From positions 8,033-72,032 of the forward strand of contig JBJEPQ010000063.1 of the NCBI GenBank assembly GCA_051881315.1: a stretch of DNA of 64,000 nt. The letters run 5' to 3'. Shown here in pieces: positions 7,377-16,732 of the stretch; the stretch's first letter is position 1; the number at the start of each line of letters is the position of its first letter. A program made the translations under genes and the position numbers. Origin of the DNA: CAG-488 sp051881315 (GTDB lineage Bacteria > Bacillota > Clostridia > Oscillospirales > Acutalibacteraceae). Below the pieces are notes generated by a model. That model was not told the DNA's origin. It did not search any database and saw only the letters and a list, made by a program, of their open reading frames with translations.

Positions 7377-9394
7377 TATTTCAACATTCCTCTCGGATTG
7401 GCTTCAAAATCCTTTTGAATTTCGTCAAGCCGGGCGTTCATCTCTGCGGAAACCTCGGGATAGGCAGGAGTTCTGTTGTAGTTTTCGCCCTCATCGTCGG
7501 TGAGAATGTGAAGCCAGTTTTTTCGGTATTTGTCAAAGAACGCCGAATTGTCATTCTGAATATTCTGGAAGTATTTAAAGGTTATGTAGTCGTTATCCTT
7601 GAGTACGGAGTAATCATAATCCTTATATTCCTCACGGTTCTTGACCTCAGAGGTCGGGACGGTGTACTGGATCGCCTTGACCTGACGGCGTTTCATATGA
7701 AGAATCGGGTGTTCCTCGGTGTGGATAACGCTGTCATTCTTGAGAAGCGAAGCCATGGAAACTCCGTCAATCTCCCTGTCGGTCGGCAGATACGAGCCGT
7801 TGCCCGACTTGTCCGTGATCGTGCAAAGGTCAATCAAAGTCGGGAAAAGGTCAACGAGGGTTGCGCTCTGACTTCTTGTGCCGCCCTTTTCAAATGCGCC
7901 GTTGTTGTTATCCCAGCGGAGCATAAACGGAACCTTCTGTCCGCCCTCATAGGCAAGGTATTTGCCGCCTCGGAGAATACCCGTTGAGCCCTCAAGAGCA
8001 GGACCGTTGTCGCTGGTGAACACGATTATCGTGTCCTCAAGCACACCGAGCTGTTCCATAGTAGTGAAAAGCTCGCCGAGGTAGTGGTCAAATTCACGCA
8101 CGCAGTCAACGTAGGTACCCATGCCGCTCTCACCCTTGTAATCGTCACCGACAAAAACGGGAGCATGAGGCCACGGGCTTGTATAGTAGGCGAAGAAAGG
8201 CTCGTCGCTGTTTGTCACCTTGTCGGTTATCCATTCGGAGATTTCATCGTGAATCCATTCTGTTGCCGTGGACTGATCCTTCAATTCGTCCGTGCCGTGG
8301 ACGATTGTGTATTCGCCGTTTTCCTCCTGAACGTGGTAGAACGGCTTCATATCGTTGACATGGTGACTGCCGTAGAAATAGTCAAAGCCCTGATTGGTCG
8401 GGAGATATTCGCCGTAATCGCCGAGATGCCATTTGCCGAAACAGCCTGTGTTATAGCCTGCCGCCTTGAATACCTCTGCCATTGTTATCTCGTCACCGAG
8501 CATACCGTCGGTGTTGTTGAGCATCTCAACGCTGTTGAAAACCCTTGTCTGTGCAAAGGGTGAGAAACAGTCCACCGTGGGATAAATAACGTTGTCCGCA
8601 TAGCCTCTGTAAGGATATCTTCCCGTAAGAGCCGCAAAACGGGCAGGAGAGCAAACGGAATAGCTCGAATAGAAATTCTCAAAATTCAGTCCGTTCTTGC
8701 CGATTGAGTCAATGTTCGGAGTGTCGTATATCGCACCGTTGAGAGAAATATCGCCGTAACCGAGGTCGTCCATCATAATAACAAGAACGTTGGGCTTGTC
8801 CTCGGTGTTCTTGCCGACATTGTTGAGGTAATCGTCCTGACCGTCCCACATTCTTTCCGTGACAGGCTTTGTCCTCATATTCATTGTGAGCAGATAGAAA
8901 ACCGAAGTTCCGACAAGCAGAACGCCGAGGACTGCGCTGACCGCCTTTTTGAACGCACCCGATTTGAAAGCCTTCTTTGCGGCAAGTGCAATGCCGATCA
9001 GAACGAGAGCCGCAGGAAGAATGAGAATGAAATTGCCGAGCAGACGGGTGAATATACTGCCCTCTCCCGACATCAGCGTATGCTCTGCGCTTGACCAGCC
9101 TGCTTTGCCGCTTGTGAATGCGCCGAAGCCTGCGTCTGCGCCCCAAATAACATGGAAGAGGAAGGTGCCGAAGCCTGCCGCCGCATAGCCGAGTATCATC
9201 GGGAGGTAAACTTTCTTTTTGATAATAAGCGAAAGGACGATGACAGCCGACATAACAATGCAGTAGCCAGCGGAAACTATCGCAATAAGATTTTGACGTG
9301 TGATAAGCTGGATGAGCATTATCGCAATGCCGATAACAAGGGTTATTAGAGGAAATGCCTTTTTACCTTTGTCAAGTTCAATAGTTTTTTTCAT
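7376..9394 (-). CDS. Membrane-anchored sulfatase (arylsulfatase type, Cys activation site)
   Basis: Hydrolyses sulfate esters, probably at the outer face of the membrane. The N-terminal 175 residues hold about five membrane segments. The alkaline-phosphatase-fold domain starts at VLVIMMDDLGYGD (metal-binding Asp pair, near 205-217) and has the activation motif CSPAR with Cys248, the residue converted to formylglycine. Other family motifs seen are GKWHLG and TSDNGP. The Cys form fits maturation by the radical-SAM enzyme encoded directly after it. No clear ribosome site precedes ATG 9394, so the start is less certain. The natural substrate cannot be told; host mucin or glycosaminoglycan sulfate would fit a gut organism. 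A membrane-domain N-terminus is less usual than a plain signal peptide. Confidence 0.9.
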   Translation of the reverse strand: MKKTIELDKGKKAFPLITLVIGIAIMLIQLITRQNLIAIVSAGYCIVMSAVIVLSLIIKKKVYLPMILGYAAAGFGTFLFHVIWGADAGFGAFTSGKAGWSSAEHTLMSGEGSIFTRLLGNFILILPAALVLIGIALAAKKAFKSGAFKKAVSAVLGVLLVGTSVFYLLTMNMRTKPVTERMWDGQDDYLNNVGKNTEDKPNVLVIMMDDLGYGDISLNGAIYDTPNIDSIGKNGLNFENFYSSYSVCSPARFAALTGRYPYRGYADNVIYPTVDCFSPFAQTRVFNSVEMLNNTDGMLGDEITMAEVFKAAGYNTGCFGKWHLGDYGEYLPTNQGFDYFYGSHHVNDMKPFYHVQEENGEYTIVHGTDELKDQSTATEWIHDEISEWITDKVTNSDEPFFAYYTSPWPHAPVFVGDDYKGESGMGTYVDCVREFDHYLGELFTTMEQLGVLEDTIIVFTSDNGPALEGSTGILRGGKYLAYEGGQKVPFMLRWDNNNGAFEKGGTRSQSATLVDLFPTLIDLCTITDKSGNGSYLPTDREIDGVSMASLLKNDSVIHTEEHPILHMKRRQVKAIQYTVPTSEVKNREEYKDYDYSVLKDNDYITFKYFQNIQNDNSAFFDKYRKNWLHILTDDEGENYNRTPAYPEVSAEMNARLDEIQKDFEANPRGMLK

Positions 9395-9594
9395 TTCTGA
9401 ATGTATAATTAAAGCCGTTTAATGAAAAGTCTTTAACTATATCTCCTTTCTCGATTATTCTATTTACATAATCCGATGACTGCGATATAATAAAGCTGTT
9501 TTATCTATACAATTATAATCTATTTTGCGCTGTGTAGTCAATAGATTATGACGGATCGGAAGCATTATTTATTCCGATATTTCTTATATTTCTC

Positions 9595-9639
9595 TTGACT
9601 TTCACGTTTTACCGTGCTATTATGTTAGCATAGTAACAC
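9595..9639 (+). promoter_or_regulatory. his operon promoter with overlapping dyad operator
   Basis: TTGACT at 9595-9600 and TATTAT at 9618-9623 with a 17-base spacer. A dyad with arms GTGCTATTATG (9614-9624) and CATAGTAACAC (9629-9639), 9 of 11 positions pairing around TTAG, covers the -10 box. It is the likely operator of the TrpR-like regulator encoded next; this is inference from position. A small CGCT-AA-AGCG repeat follows (9639-9648). Confidence 0.65.
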
Positions 9640-9658
9640 GCTAAAGCGAGGGAGACAA

Positions 9659-9958
9659 ATGTGTAATTGGCACAGCAACGCAACAGATGAATTGTGCGAA
9701 GCGCTTCTTTCTTTGAAAAACAGGGAGGAGTGCTACGCTTTCCTTGAGGATGTCTGCACGATCAAGGAAGTGCTTGAAATGTCACAGAGGCTTTCGGTTG
9801 CAAAGCTTCTTGACAAGGGTATGAGCTACGCTCAGATATCGCAGAAAACGGGAGTCAGCACAGCGACGATAAGCCGCATAAGCCGCTGTATGGGATACGG
9901 CAACGGCGGCTATAAGATGATAATTGAAAGACTGCAAGAGGACGAAAAAAATGATTGA
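9659..9958 (+). CDS. TrpR-like (YerC/YecD family) regulator, probable histidine-operon repressor
   Basis: A 99-residue protein with the TrpR/YerC fold: helices around LCEALLSLKNREECYAFLEDVCT and a helix-turn-helix at about residues 55-82 (GMSYAQISQKTGVSTATISR). It is the first gene of the histidine operon and overlaps hisZ by eight bases. Proteins of this family placed ahead of his genes in Firmicutes have been predicted to act as histidine-responsive regulators (HisR); that function is from comparative work and is not shown here. A dyad on its own promoter supports autoregulation. ATG 9659 has GAGGGAG just upstream. Confidence 0.85.
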   Translation: MCNWHSNATDELCEALLSLKNREECYAFLEDVCTIKEVLEMSQRLSVAKLLDKGMSYAQISQKTGVSTATISRISRCMGYGNGGYKMIIERLQEDEKND

Positions 9959-11045
9959 TGAAAAACTTTTGAAAAACGAGGAAAAGGCGATTTTTAATCT
10001 CAGGTCGCTTTACCGCCGCTATGGCTATTCCCCGTTCAAGATGAGCAAGTTTGAGGAATACGACCTCTATGTCCGCAACAAGGATTTCCTTGTCAGCGAC
10101 AGGGTAATTACCTTTAACGATACAAACGGAAAGCTCATGGCTCTCAAGCCCGACGTTACCCTTTCCATTATAAAAAACAGCGAGGACATTCCCAACGGCA
10201 AGAAAAAGGTATTTTACAACGAGAATGTTTACAGAATTTCAAAAAGTACCCACCGCTACAAGGAGATAATGCAGGCAGGCTTGGAGTGCATAGGCGATCT
10301 TGACCTCTACGATATTTTTGAGGTCGTCAGCCTTGCGGCTCAGACCTTGGCTCAGATTTCCGACTCCTTTGTGCTGAACGTTTCACATCTCGGAGTTTTA
10401 CAGAAGATTTTAGGCGATATCTGTCCCGATGCCGCCTTTGCGGAAAAGGCAATCCGACTGATTGAGGAAAAGAATGGACACGACCTCGTTAAGCTCTGCG
10501 GTGAGTACGGAGTGAGCGAGGAAAAGGCAGGAACGCTGACGCTCCTTGTCGGTGCGAGCGGAGAACGCAAAAAGGTGCTTGAAGCTCTTGCCGCCGTTTG
10601 CCCTGAGGACGAGCTGAGCGAGCTGAGAGCGCTTTCCGAGATGCTTGACGCTTCGCCGCTTTCGGACAGAATACTCTTTGACTTTTCGGTAGTAAATAAT
10701 ATGAATTATTACAGCGGCATTGTCTTCCGTGGCTTTGTGGACGGAATTTGCGACGGCGTTCTTGCGGGCGGTCAGTATGACAAGATGATGCAGAAAATGG
10801 GCAGAAGCTCAGGCGCTATCGGTTTTGCGCTTTACCTTGATCTGCTCGAACAGCTCAGACAGGAAAGCTCGGGCTATGACGTTGACGTTCTTCTGCTTTA
10901 TTCGGCGGACACGGACAGCAAGACGGTTGCCGCCGAGGTGAACTCGATTGTTGCTTCGGGCAGAACGGTCAGCGCCCAAAGAGAAATTCCCGAAAAGCTG
11001 AAATACAGAGAAACGGTTGATTTAAGGAGGGATTGCGATGCTTAA
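9951..11045 (+). CDS. hisZ: ATP phosphoribosyltransferase regulatory subunit HisZ
   Basis: A class-II histidyl-tRNA synthetase paralogue lacking the anticodon domain. It binds HisG and is needed for activity and histidine feedback of the short HisG form. The synthetase-like motifs KMSKFEEYDLY, LMALKPDVTLSI and the YNENVYRISK segment are present, as is a late YSGIVFRGFVDG segment. Start 9951 (MIDEKLL) overlaps the regulator gene by eight bases. hisG begins eight bases before the stop, which fits a stoichiometric HisZ-HisG complex. Length 364 is typical. Confidence 0.92.
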   Translation: MIDEKLLKNEEKAIFNLRSLYRRYGYSPFKMSKFEEYDLYVRNKDFLVSDRVITFNDTNGKLMALKPDVTLSIIKNSEDIPNGKKKVFYNENVYRISKSTHRYKEIMQAGLECIGDLDLYDIFEVVSLAAQTLAQISDSFVLNVSHLGVLQKILGDICPDAAFAEKAIRLIEEKNGHDLVKLCGEYGVSEEKAGTLTLLVGASGERKKVLEALAAVCPEDELSELRALSEMLDASPLSDRILFDFSVVNNMNYYSGIVFRGFVDGICDGVLAGGQYDKMMQKMGRSSGAIGFALYLDLLEQLRQESSGYDVDVLLLYSADTDSKTVAAEVNSIVASGRTVSAQREIPEKLKYRETVDLRRDCDA

Positions 11046-11664
11046 CGTTGCGCTGCCGAAAGGACGTCTCGGCGAAAAGGTCTATGCGATGTTTGAAGCC
11101 GCAGGCTATGAATGTCCCTCTATCAAGGAAAATAACAGAAAGCTCATTTTTGAAAATGAGGAAAAGCAGGTGCGCTATTTCTGGGTGAAGCCCTCCGACG
11201 TTTCTATCTACGTTGAGAGAGGTGCCGCCGACATCGGTGTTGCGGGCAAGGATATTCTGCTCGAATATGAGCCGAATGTTTACGAGCTGATCGACCTCGA
11301 CATCGGCAAATGCCATATGGCGGTCGCAGGTCCCAAGGATTTCACGGACGACGGCACACGCACCCTGCGCGTTGCGACGAAGTTTACGAACATTGCCGCA
11401 AATTATTACGACAGCATCGGCAGGGATATTGACATCATCAAGCTCAACGGTTCAATCGAGATCGCTCCGATCCTCGGACTTTCCGATGTGATAGTCGATA
11501 TCGTTGAAACGGGTACAACGCTCAGGGAAAACAACCTTGAGGTCAAGACGAAAATTCTGCCGATCAGCGCACGCTTCATTGCCAACAAGGCGGCATACAA
11601 TTTCAAGCGTGAACAGATTGACAAAATTGTTTCAAGCATAAAGGATCAGATGAAGTCCGAATAA
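11038..11664 (+). CDS. hisG: ATP phosphoribosyltransferase, short form (catalytic subunit)
   Basis: Joins ATP and PRPP, the committed step of histidine synthesis. At 208 residues it is the short form without the C-terminal regulatory domain, which explains the partner HisZ encoded just upstream. Recognisable parts are LPKGRLGEK at the start, GAADIGVAGKDIL near residues 60-72, and the PRPP-binding segment DVIVDIVETGTTLRENNL near 150-167. It overlaps hisZ by eight bases. Confidence 0.95.
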   Translation: MLNVALPKGRLGEKVYAMFEAAGYECPSIKENNRKLIFENEEKQVRYFWVKPSDVSIYVERGAADIGVAGKDILLEYEPNVYELIDLDIGKCHMAVAGPKDFTDDGTRTLRVATKFTNIAANYYDSIGRDIDIIKLNGSIEIAPILGLSDVIVDIVETGTTLRENNLEVKTKILPISARFIANKAAYNFKREQIDKIVSSIKDQMKSE

Positions 11665-11699
11665 AAGATGAAAGCACATTTAATAAAGGAATGATCTAA

Positions 11700-12977
11700 A
11701 TGATTAAGATATATAACTACGGCGAAGTACCCAACAGCGAAATTTTCGCAAGGGAAAACATTTCCGCTAACGTTGAGGATATAGTCGCCGACATCATTGC
11801 AGATGTCAGAAAAAACGGAGACAAGGCTCTGTTTGCCTATTCAAAAAAATTCGACAAGGCAGAGCTGACCTCTCTTGAGGTGACTAAGGAGGAGATTGAC
11901 GAGGCTCTCGGTCTTGTCGATCCCGAATTTATTTCGATTATGGAGGAAGCGGCGCAGAATATCCGTGCTTTTCACGAAAAGCAGGTGCGTAACAGCTTTG
12001 TTATAAACGACAGGGACGGAGTTGTGATCGGTCAAAAGGTTATGCCGATCGAAAAGGTCGGACTTTACGTTCCCGGCGGCACGGCGGCTTATCCCTCGAC
12101 CGTTCTTATGGACAGTATTCCGGCGAAGATCGCAGGCTGTCCCGAGATCGTAATGGTAACTCCGCCAAAGCAGGACGGCAAGGTCAATCCCGTAATTCTT
12201 GCCGCCGCTTCAATCGCAGGCGTTGACCGTATCTTCAAGGTCGGCGGAGCGCAGGCGGTTGCGGCTCTTGCCTACGGAACAGAGAGCGTTCCAAAGGTTG
12301 ATAAGATTGTAGGCCCCGGAAATGCCTTTGTCGCCGAGGCGAAGAAGCAGGTTTTCGGCATCGTTTCCATTGATATGATCGCAGGACCGAGTGAGATACT
12401 CGTTGTTGCCGACGCAACCTGCAACCCGAAGTTTGTTGCCGCGGATCTTCTTTCACAGGCGGAGCACGACAAGATGGCAAGCGCAGTCCTTGTCACCGAT
12501 GACAGAGCTTTTGCTCAGGCGGTCAGCGACGAGCTTGAAATACAAATTCCGCTTCTGCCCCGTGCCGAGATAGCAAGGGCTTCAATTGACAACAACGGCA
12601 AGATCATCGTTGCTGAAAACGATCTTTCTCTTGCGATTGACATTGCCAACGAGATCGCTCCCGAACATCTTGAGCTTTGCGTTGACAATCCGTTCGACTA
12701 TCTTGACAAGGTCAAGCACGCAGGCTCGATCTTTATGGGCAAGAATTGTCCCGAAGCTCTCGGCGACTATTTTGCAGGCCCGAACCACACCCTGCCGACG
12801 AGCGGAACGGCAAGATTTTCCTCTCCGCTTTCGGTTGACGATTTTGTCAAGAAATCACAATTCACCTACTATTCCTCCGACGCTCTCGGAAAGGTGGCTG
12901 ACAAAATATCTTACTTCGCAAACAAGGAGGGCTTGAGCGCACACGGCAAGAGCGCAACGGTGCGTTTTGAAAAATAA
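11700..12977 (+). CDS. hisD: Histidinol dehydrogenase
   Basis: Zinc enzyme that oxidises L-histidinol to L-histidine with two NAD+. The 425-residue protein shows GLYVPGGTAAYPSTVLM (near 119-135), the family signature around IDMIAGPSEILVVAD (near 223-238), AEHDK with a zinc-ligand His, and the late GPNHTLPTSGTARF segment holding catalytic residues. It starts 35 bases after hisG, with AAAGGAATG as ribosome site. It ends sharing a base with hisC (TAATG). Confidence 0.96.
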   Translation: MIKIYNYGEVPNSEIFARENISANVEDIVADIIADVRKNGDKALFAYSKKFDKAELTSLEVTKEEIDEALGLVDPEFISIMEEAAQNIRAFHEKQVRNSFVINDRDGVVIGQKVMPIEKVGLYVPGGTAAYPSTVLMDSIPAKIAGCPEIVMVTPPKQDGKVNPVILAAASIAGVDRIFKVGGAQAVAALAYGTESVPKVDKIVGPGNAFVAEAKKQVFGIVSIDMIAGPSEILVVADATCNPKFVAADLLSQAEHDKMASAVLVTDDRAFAQAVSDELEIQIPLLPRAEIARASIDNNGKIIVAENDLSLAIDIANEIAPEHLELCVDNPFDYLDKVKHAGSIFMGKNCPEALGDYFAGPNHTLPTSGTARFSSPLSVDDFVKKSQFTYYSSDALGKVADKISYFANKEGLSAHGKSATVRFEK

Positions 12978-14041
12978 TGAGCAGATTTTTTTCGGAAAAA
13001 TATTCCACCCTTGTTCCCTATACTCCCGGCGAACAGCCGCAGGACAGGAAGTATGTTAAACTTAACACAAACGAATCGCCCTTTCCCCCGTCAAAGGCAG
13101 TTGCAGAGGCGGTGGAGAAGGAGGCAGGAAAGCTTCAGCTTTATTCCGATCCCGAATGTGTGGCTCTTAGGAAAAAGGCGGCTGAGGTTTTCGGCGTTAA
13201 TGACGATGAAATAATAATGACCAACGGCTCGGACGAGGTTCTGAACTTCGCTTTTATGGCATTTGCCGATGAAAACAATCCGCTTGTTTTTGCGGATATA
13301 ACCTACGGCTTTTATCCCGTTTTTGCCGAGCTTAACCACATTCCGTACACCGAAATCCCGTTGAAAGAGGATTTTTTACTTGATCCTGCCGACTATACGG
13401 CGGTCGGAAAAACCGTTGTTATCGCAAATCCGAATGCGCCGACGGGACTTTGCCTTTCGCTCGATGTGATCGAGGAGATTGTAAAAAGCAATCCCGACAA
13501 CGTTGTCATCATTGACGAGGCTTATATCGACTTCGGCGGAGTGAGCGCAGTTGAGCTTACGAAGAAATACGACAACCTGCTTGTGACGGGCACGTTTTCA
13601 AAGTCACGCTCAATGGCAGGTGCAAGGCTCGGCTTCGGCATAGGAAATGCGAAGCTGATCGCCGACCTGAACACGGTCAAATATTCTACTAATCCCTACA
13701 ATGTAAACCGTCTGACGGCGGTGGCGGGCATTGCCGCCCTTGAGGACAACGGCTACTATATGGACAAATGCAAAATAATTCAGCAGAACCGTGAGTGGAC
13801 GACCGCAGAGCTTGAAAAGCTCGGATTTACCGTCCTTCCGTCAACGGCGAATTTCATCTTTGCAAAGTCTGACAGGATCGGCGGCGAGGAGCTTTATCTC
13901 ACCCTCAAGGAAAGGGGAATACTCATCCGCCACTTTACAAAGGAGCGCATCTGCGATTATAATAGAATAACGATCGGTACGGCGGAACAGATGAAGCTGT
14001 TTATTGACGCCGTAAAAAATATTTTGGAGGAAGGCAAATAA
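12977..14041 (+). CDS. hisC: Histidinol-phosphate aminotransferase
   Basis: PLP-dependent fold-I aminotransferase making histidinol phosphate from imidazole-acetol phosphate. KLNTNESPFPPS near residues 28-39 and the PNAPTG segment near 152-157 are typical. The PLP-binding lysine is Lys209 in TFSKSRSMAGARLG, and the phosphate-binding Arg is in RITIGT close to the end. Starts and ends overlap hisD and hisB by one base, consistent with translational coupling. Length 354 is typical. Confidence 0.95.
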   Translation: MSRFFSEKYSTLVPYTPGEQPQDRKYVKLNTNESPFPPSKAVAEAVEKEAGKLQLYSDPECVALRKKAAEVFGVNDDEIIMTNGSDEVLNFAFMAFADENNPLVFADITYGFYPVFAELNHIPYTEIPLKEDFLLDPADYTAVGKTVVIANPNAPTGLCLSLDVIEEIVKSNPDNVVIIDEAYIDFGGVSAVELTKKYDNLLVTGTFSKSRSMAGARLGFGIGNAKLIADLNTVKYSTNPYNVNRLTAVAGIAALEDNGYYMDKCKIIQQNREWTTAELEKLGFTVLPSTANFIFAKSDRIGGEELYLTLKERGILIRHFTKERICDYNRITIGTAEQMKLFIDAVKNILEEGK

Positions 14042-14628
14042 TGAGAACGGGAAATATCAGCAGAAAAACCAACGAAACGGATATTAACCTGACCGTAAAT
14101 CTTGACGGAAGCGGCAAGTCGGATATCGCTACGGGCTGCGGTTTCCTTGACCATATGCTTACGCTTTTTTCCCGTCACGGCAGATTTGACCTGACGGTAA
14201 AGTGCGTCGGCGATACCTACGTTGACTATCATCACACGGTCGAGGATATCGGAATAAGTCTCGGCAAGGCGTTCTGTCAGGCTCTCGGTGACAAGAGAGG
14301 AATTGTCCGTTACGGCGACACGGTTTTGCCGATGGACGAGTCCCTCATACTTTCGGCTGTCGATATTTCGGGCAGGGGCGGACTTTACTATGCCCTCGAT
14401 ATTCCGACTCAGAAGGTCGGTGATTTCGATACCGAGCTTGTCGAAGAATTCTGGCGTGCCTTTGCCTGCGACGCAGGAATTACGCTTCATCTCCGTCAGC
14501 TTGCAGGCAGTAATTCCCACCACATAATTGAGGGATCGTTCAAGTCCGTAGCAAGAAGTCTGCGTACTGCGGTTTCCGTCGACAAGGCTTTTGCCGATGA
14601 AATTCCGTCAACTAAGGGGTTGCTTTAA
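14041..14628 (+). CDS. hisB: Imidazoleglycerol-phosphate dehydratase (monofunctional)
   Basis: Dehydrates imidazoleglycerol phosphate. The 195-residue protein carries the manganese-binding motifs DHMLTLFSRHG (near 38-48), DYHHTVEDIG (near 61-70) and, in the second half-domain, SNSHHIIEGSFKS. No phosphatase domain is fused, unlike the enterobacterial HisB, so histidinol phosphatase must be encoded elsewhere. Confidence 0.95.
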   Translation: MRTGNISRKTNETDINLTVNLDGSGKSDIATGCGFLDHMLTLFSRHGRFDLTVKCVGDTYVDYHHTVEDIGISLGKAFCQALGDKRGIVRYGDTVLPMDESLILSAVDISGRGGLYYALDIPTQKVGDFDTELVEEFWRAFACDAGITLHLRQLAGSNSHHIIEGSFKSVARSLRTAVSVDKAFADEIPSTKGLL

Positions 14629-15236
14629 TGATTGCGATAATCGACTACGGAGTGGGAAATCTGTTTTCGCTCTGTTCTTCACTCAAAAGTATAGGTGCTG
14701 AGGCTGTCGTAACCTCGGATAAAGAGATACTGCGTTCTGCGGACAAGCTCATTCTTCCCGGAGTCGGCGCATTTGCCGATGCGGCACAGAAGCTCCGTGA
14801 TACCGGAATGGATCTGATCGTCAGGGAGCAGGCGGCGGCAGGCAAGGATATTATGGGCATATGTCTGGGTATGCAGCTTCTCTTTGAAAAAAGCTACGAA
14901 TACGGCGAGCATGAGGGGCTCGGACTTCTCAAAGGCTCGGTCGTACCCATGGAGGGAGCAATTCCCGAAAAGCTCAAAATACCGCATATCGGCTGGAACG
15001 CTCTGCACTTTGCAAAGCCGAGCGGACTTTTCAAATATATAAATGAAAATGACTGCGTCTACTTCGTCCATTCCTATTTTGCAACCGACTGTGACGAAAG
15101 CGTGATCGCAACAACGGAATACGGCAGGGAGATGACCGCCGCCGTTGAGCTTGGCAATATCAAAGGTTGTCAGTTCCACCCCGAAAAGAGCGGAAAGGTC
15201 GGACTTGCAATTCTGAAAGCATTTTGCGAAAACTGA
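14628..15236 (+). CDS. hisH: Imidazole glycerol phosphate synthase, glutaminase subunit
   Basis: Class-I glutamine amidotransferase that feeds ammonia to HisF. The nucleophile is Cys79 in GICLGMQLL, the oxyanion strand precedes it (LPGVGAF), and the catalytic His and Glu are in QFHPEKS near the C-terminus. Overlaps hisB by one base. The partner hisF lies two genes downstream. Confidence 0.95.
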   Translation: MIAIIDYGVGNLFSLCSSLKSIGAEAVVTSDKEILRSADKLILPGVGAFADAAQKLRDTGMDLIVREQAAAGKDIMGICLGMQLLFEKSYEYGEHEGLGLLKGSVVPMEGAIPEKLKIPHIGWNALHFAKPSGLFKYINENDCVYFVHSYFATDCDESVIATTEYGREMTAAVELGNIKGCQFHPEKSGKVGLAILKAFCEN

Positions 15237-15263
15237 TAAATTCTGAAAGGAATGTTTATATAA

Positions 15264-15977
15264 ATGATAATACTTCCTGCGATAGATCTTCTTGACCGCA
15301 AGGCGGTCAGGCTCTTAAAGGGCGACTACAATCAGGTGACGGTTTACAGCAATTCACCGCTTGAGGTTGCCGAAAAATTCAAGTCGCTCGGTGCCGATTT
15401 CATTCATATGGTCGATCTTGACGGCGCAAAATACGGCACAACGCCGAATATGGATATCGTTGCCGAGGTCGCAGAAAAAACAGGACTCTTCGTTGAAATC
15501 GGCGGCGGTATACGCAGTATGCAGACCGTTAAGGACTACATAAGCGCAGGAGTTTCACGGGTTATTCTCGGCACGGCGGCGATATGTGACGAAGCGTTTT
15601 TAGACGAGGCGGTCGCCGCATACGGTGAGAAAATAGCCGTCGGTGCGGACGTCAAAAACGGAAAGATTGCCGTCAAGGGTTGGCTTGAGGAATCAAATGT
15701 CACCCTTGATGAGTTCTTTGAAAAAATGCAGAAGAAGGGCGTCAAAAACATCATCTGCACCGATATTTCAAGGGACGGAGCCATGAGAGGAACAAACCTT
15801 GAGCTTTACCGTGAGCTTTCGGAAAAGTATTCGCTCGATATTACCGCATCGGGCGGAGTTTCAAGCCTTGATGATGTTAAGGCTCTGCGGCAGATGAACC
15901 TCTACGGCGCAATAATAGGCAAGGCTTATTACACGGGTGCCGTTGACCTGAAAGAAGCGATCGAGGTGGCCAAATGA
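15264..15977 (+). CDS. hisA: ProFAR isomerase (phosphoribosylformimino-AICAR-P isomerase)
   Basis: TIM-barrel isomerase of histidine synthesis. Catalytic Asp8 is in LPAIDLLD, and the phosphate-binding loops GGGIRS and TASGGVSSLDD are seen. A second acid is in ICTDISRDGAM. At 237 residues it has normal length. It begins 27 bases after hisH and overlaps hisF by four bases (ATGA). Confidence 0.95.
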   Translation: MIILPAIDLLDRKAVRLLKGDYNQVTVYSNSPLEVAEKFKSLGADFIHMVDLDGAKYGTTPNMDIVAEVAEKTGLFVEIGGGIRSMQTVKDYISAGVSRVILGTAAICDEAFLDEAVAAYGEKIAVGADVKNGKIAVKGWLEESNVTLDEFFEKMQKKGVKNIICTDISRDGAMRGTNLELYRELSEKYSLDITASGGVSSLDDVKALRQMNLYGAIIGKAYYTGAVDLKEAIEVAK

Positions 15978-16732
15978 TTACAAAAAGAATTATTCCCTGC
16001 CTTGATGTCAGAAACGGCAGGGTGGTTAAGGGCGTGAACTTTGAGGGCTTGTCCGATGTTTCGTCGCCCGTCGAGCTTGCAAAATACTACTCCGACAACG
16101 GAGCGGACGAGCTTGTTTTTTACGATATAACAGCGTCCTTTGAGGAACGCCGGCTTTTCACGGATATTCTGCGTGAGGTTGCAGAGCAGATTTTCATTCC
16201 CCTGACCGTCGGCGGCGGAATAAACACCGTTGATGATTTTGACAGGGTGCTGAAATGCGGTGCGGACAAGGTCAGCGTAAATTCGGGAGCGATCAGAAAT
16301 CCCGACCTTATCCGTGAGGCGGCGGAGCTTTACGGCAACCAGTGCGTTGTAATTTCCGCCGATGTCAAGCGTGTTGACGGGGTGTTCCATGTGTTCGCCA
16401 AGGGCGGCAGAGAGGACACGGGCATGGAGGCTATTGAGTGGATAAAACGCTGTGTCAAGCTCGGAGCAGGCGAAGTCGTTGTCAATTCGATAGACACCGA
16501 CGGAGTGAAAAAAGGCTTCGACATCGAGATGCTCAAAGCGGTTTGCGATGCTGTAAATGTTCCTGTTATCGCTTCGGGCGGAGCAGGCGGAATAAACGAT
16601 TTTGTCGAGCTTTTCCGTGAGATACCCGATATCGACGCAGGACTTGCCGCTTCAATCTTCCATTTCGGCGAGGTCGCAATTCCCGATCTCAAGCAGGAGC
16701 TTAAAAAGAATAATATCACTGTGAGGTTATGA
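15974..16732 (+). CDS. hisF: Imidazole glycerol phosphate synthase, cyclase subunit
   Basis: TIM-barrel cyclase that uses ammonia from HisH to make imidazole glycerol phosphate and AICAR. Catalytic Asp11 is in IIPCLDVRNGRVVKG and the second Asp in SIDTDG near residue 175. The phosphate loops VGGGI and ASGGAG are present. It overlaps hisA at its start and hisIE at its end by four bases each. Length 252 is normal. Confidence 0.96.
   Translation: MITKRIIPCLDVRNGRVVKGVNFEGLSDVSSPVELAKYYSDNGADELVFYDITASFEERRLFTDILREVAEQIFIPLTVGGGINTVDDFDRVLKCGADKVSVNSGAIRNPDLIREAAELYGNQCVVISADVKRVDGVFHVFAKGGREDTGMEAIEWIKRCVKLGAGEVVVNSIDTDGVKKGFDIEMLKAVCDAVNVPVIASGGAGGINDFVELFREIPDIDAGLAASIFHFGEVAIPDLKQELKKNNITVRL

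Noticed and set aside
6360..7418. Long plus-strand open frame opposite the sulfatase maturase
   Set aside because: It is the antisense shadow of a gene with clear Fe-S motifs; no ribosome site or recognisable domain.
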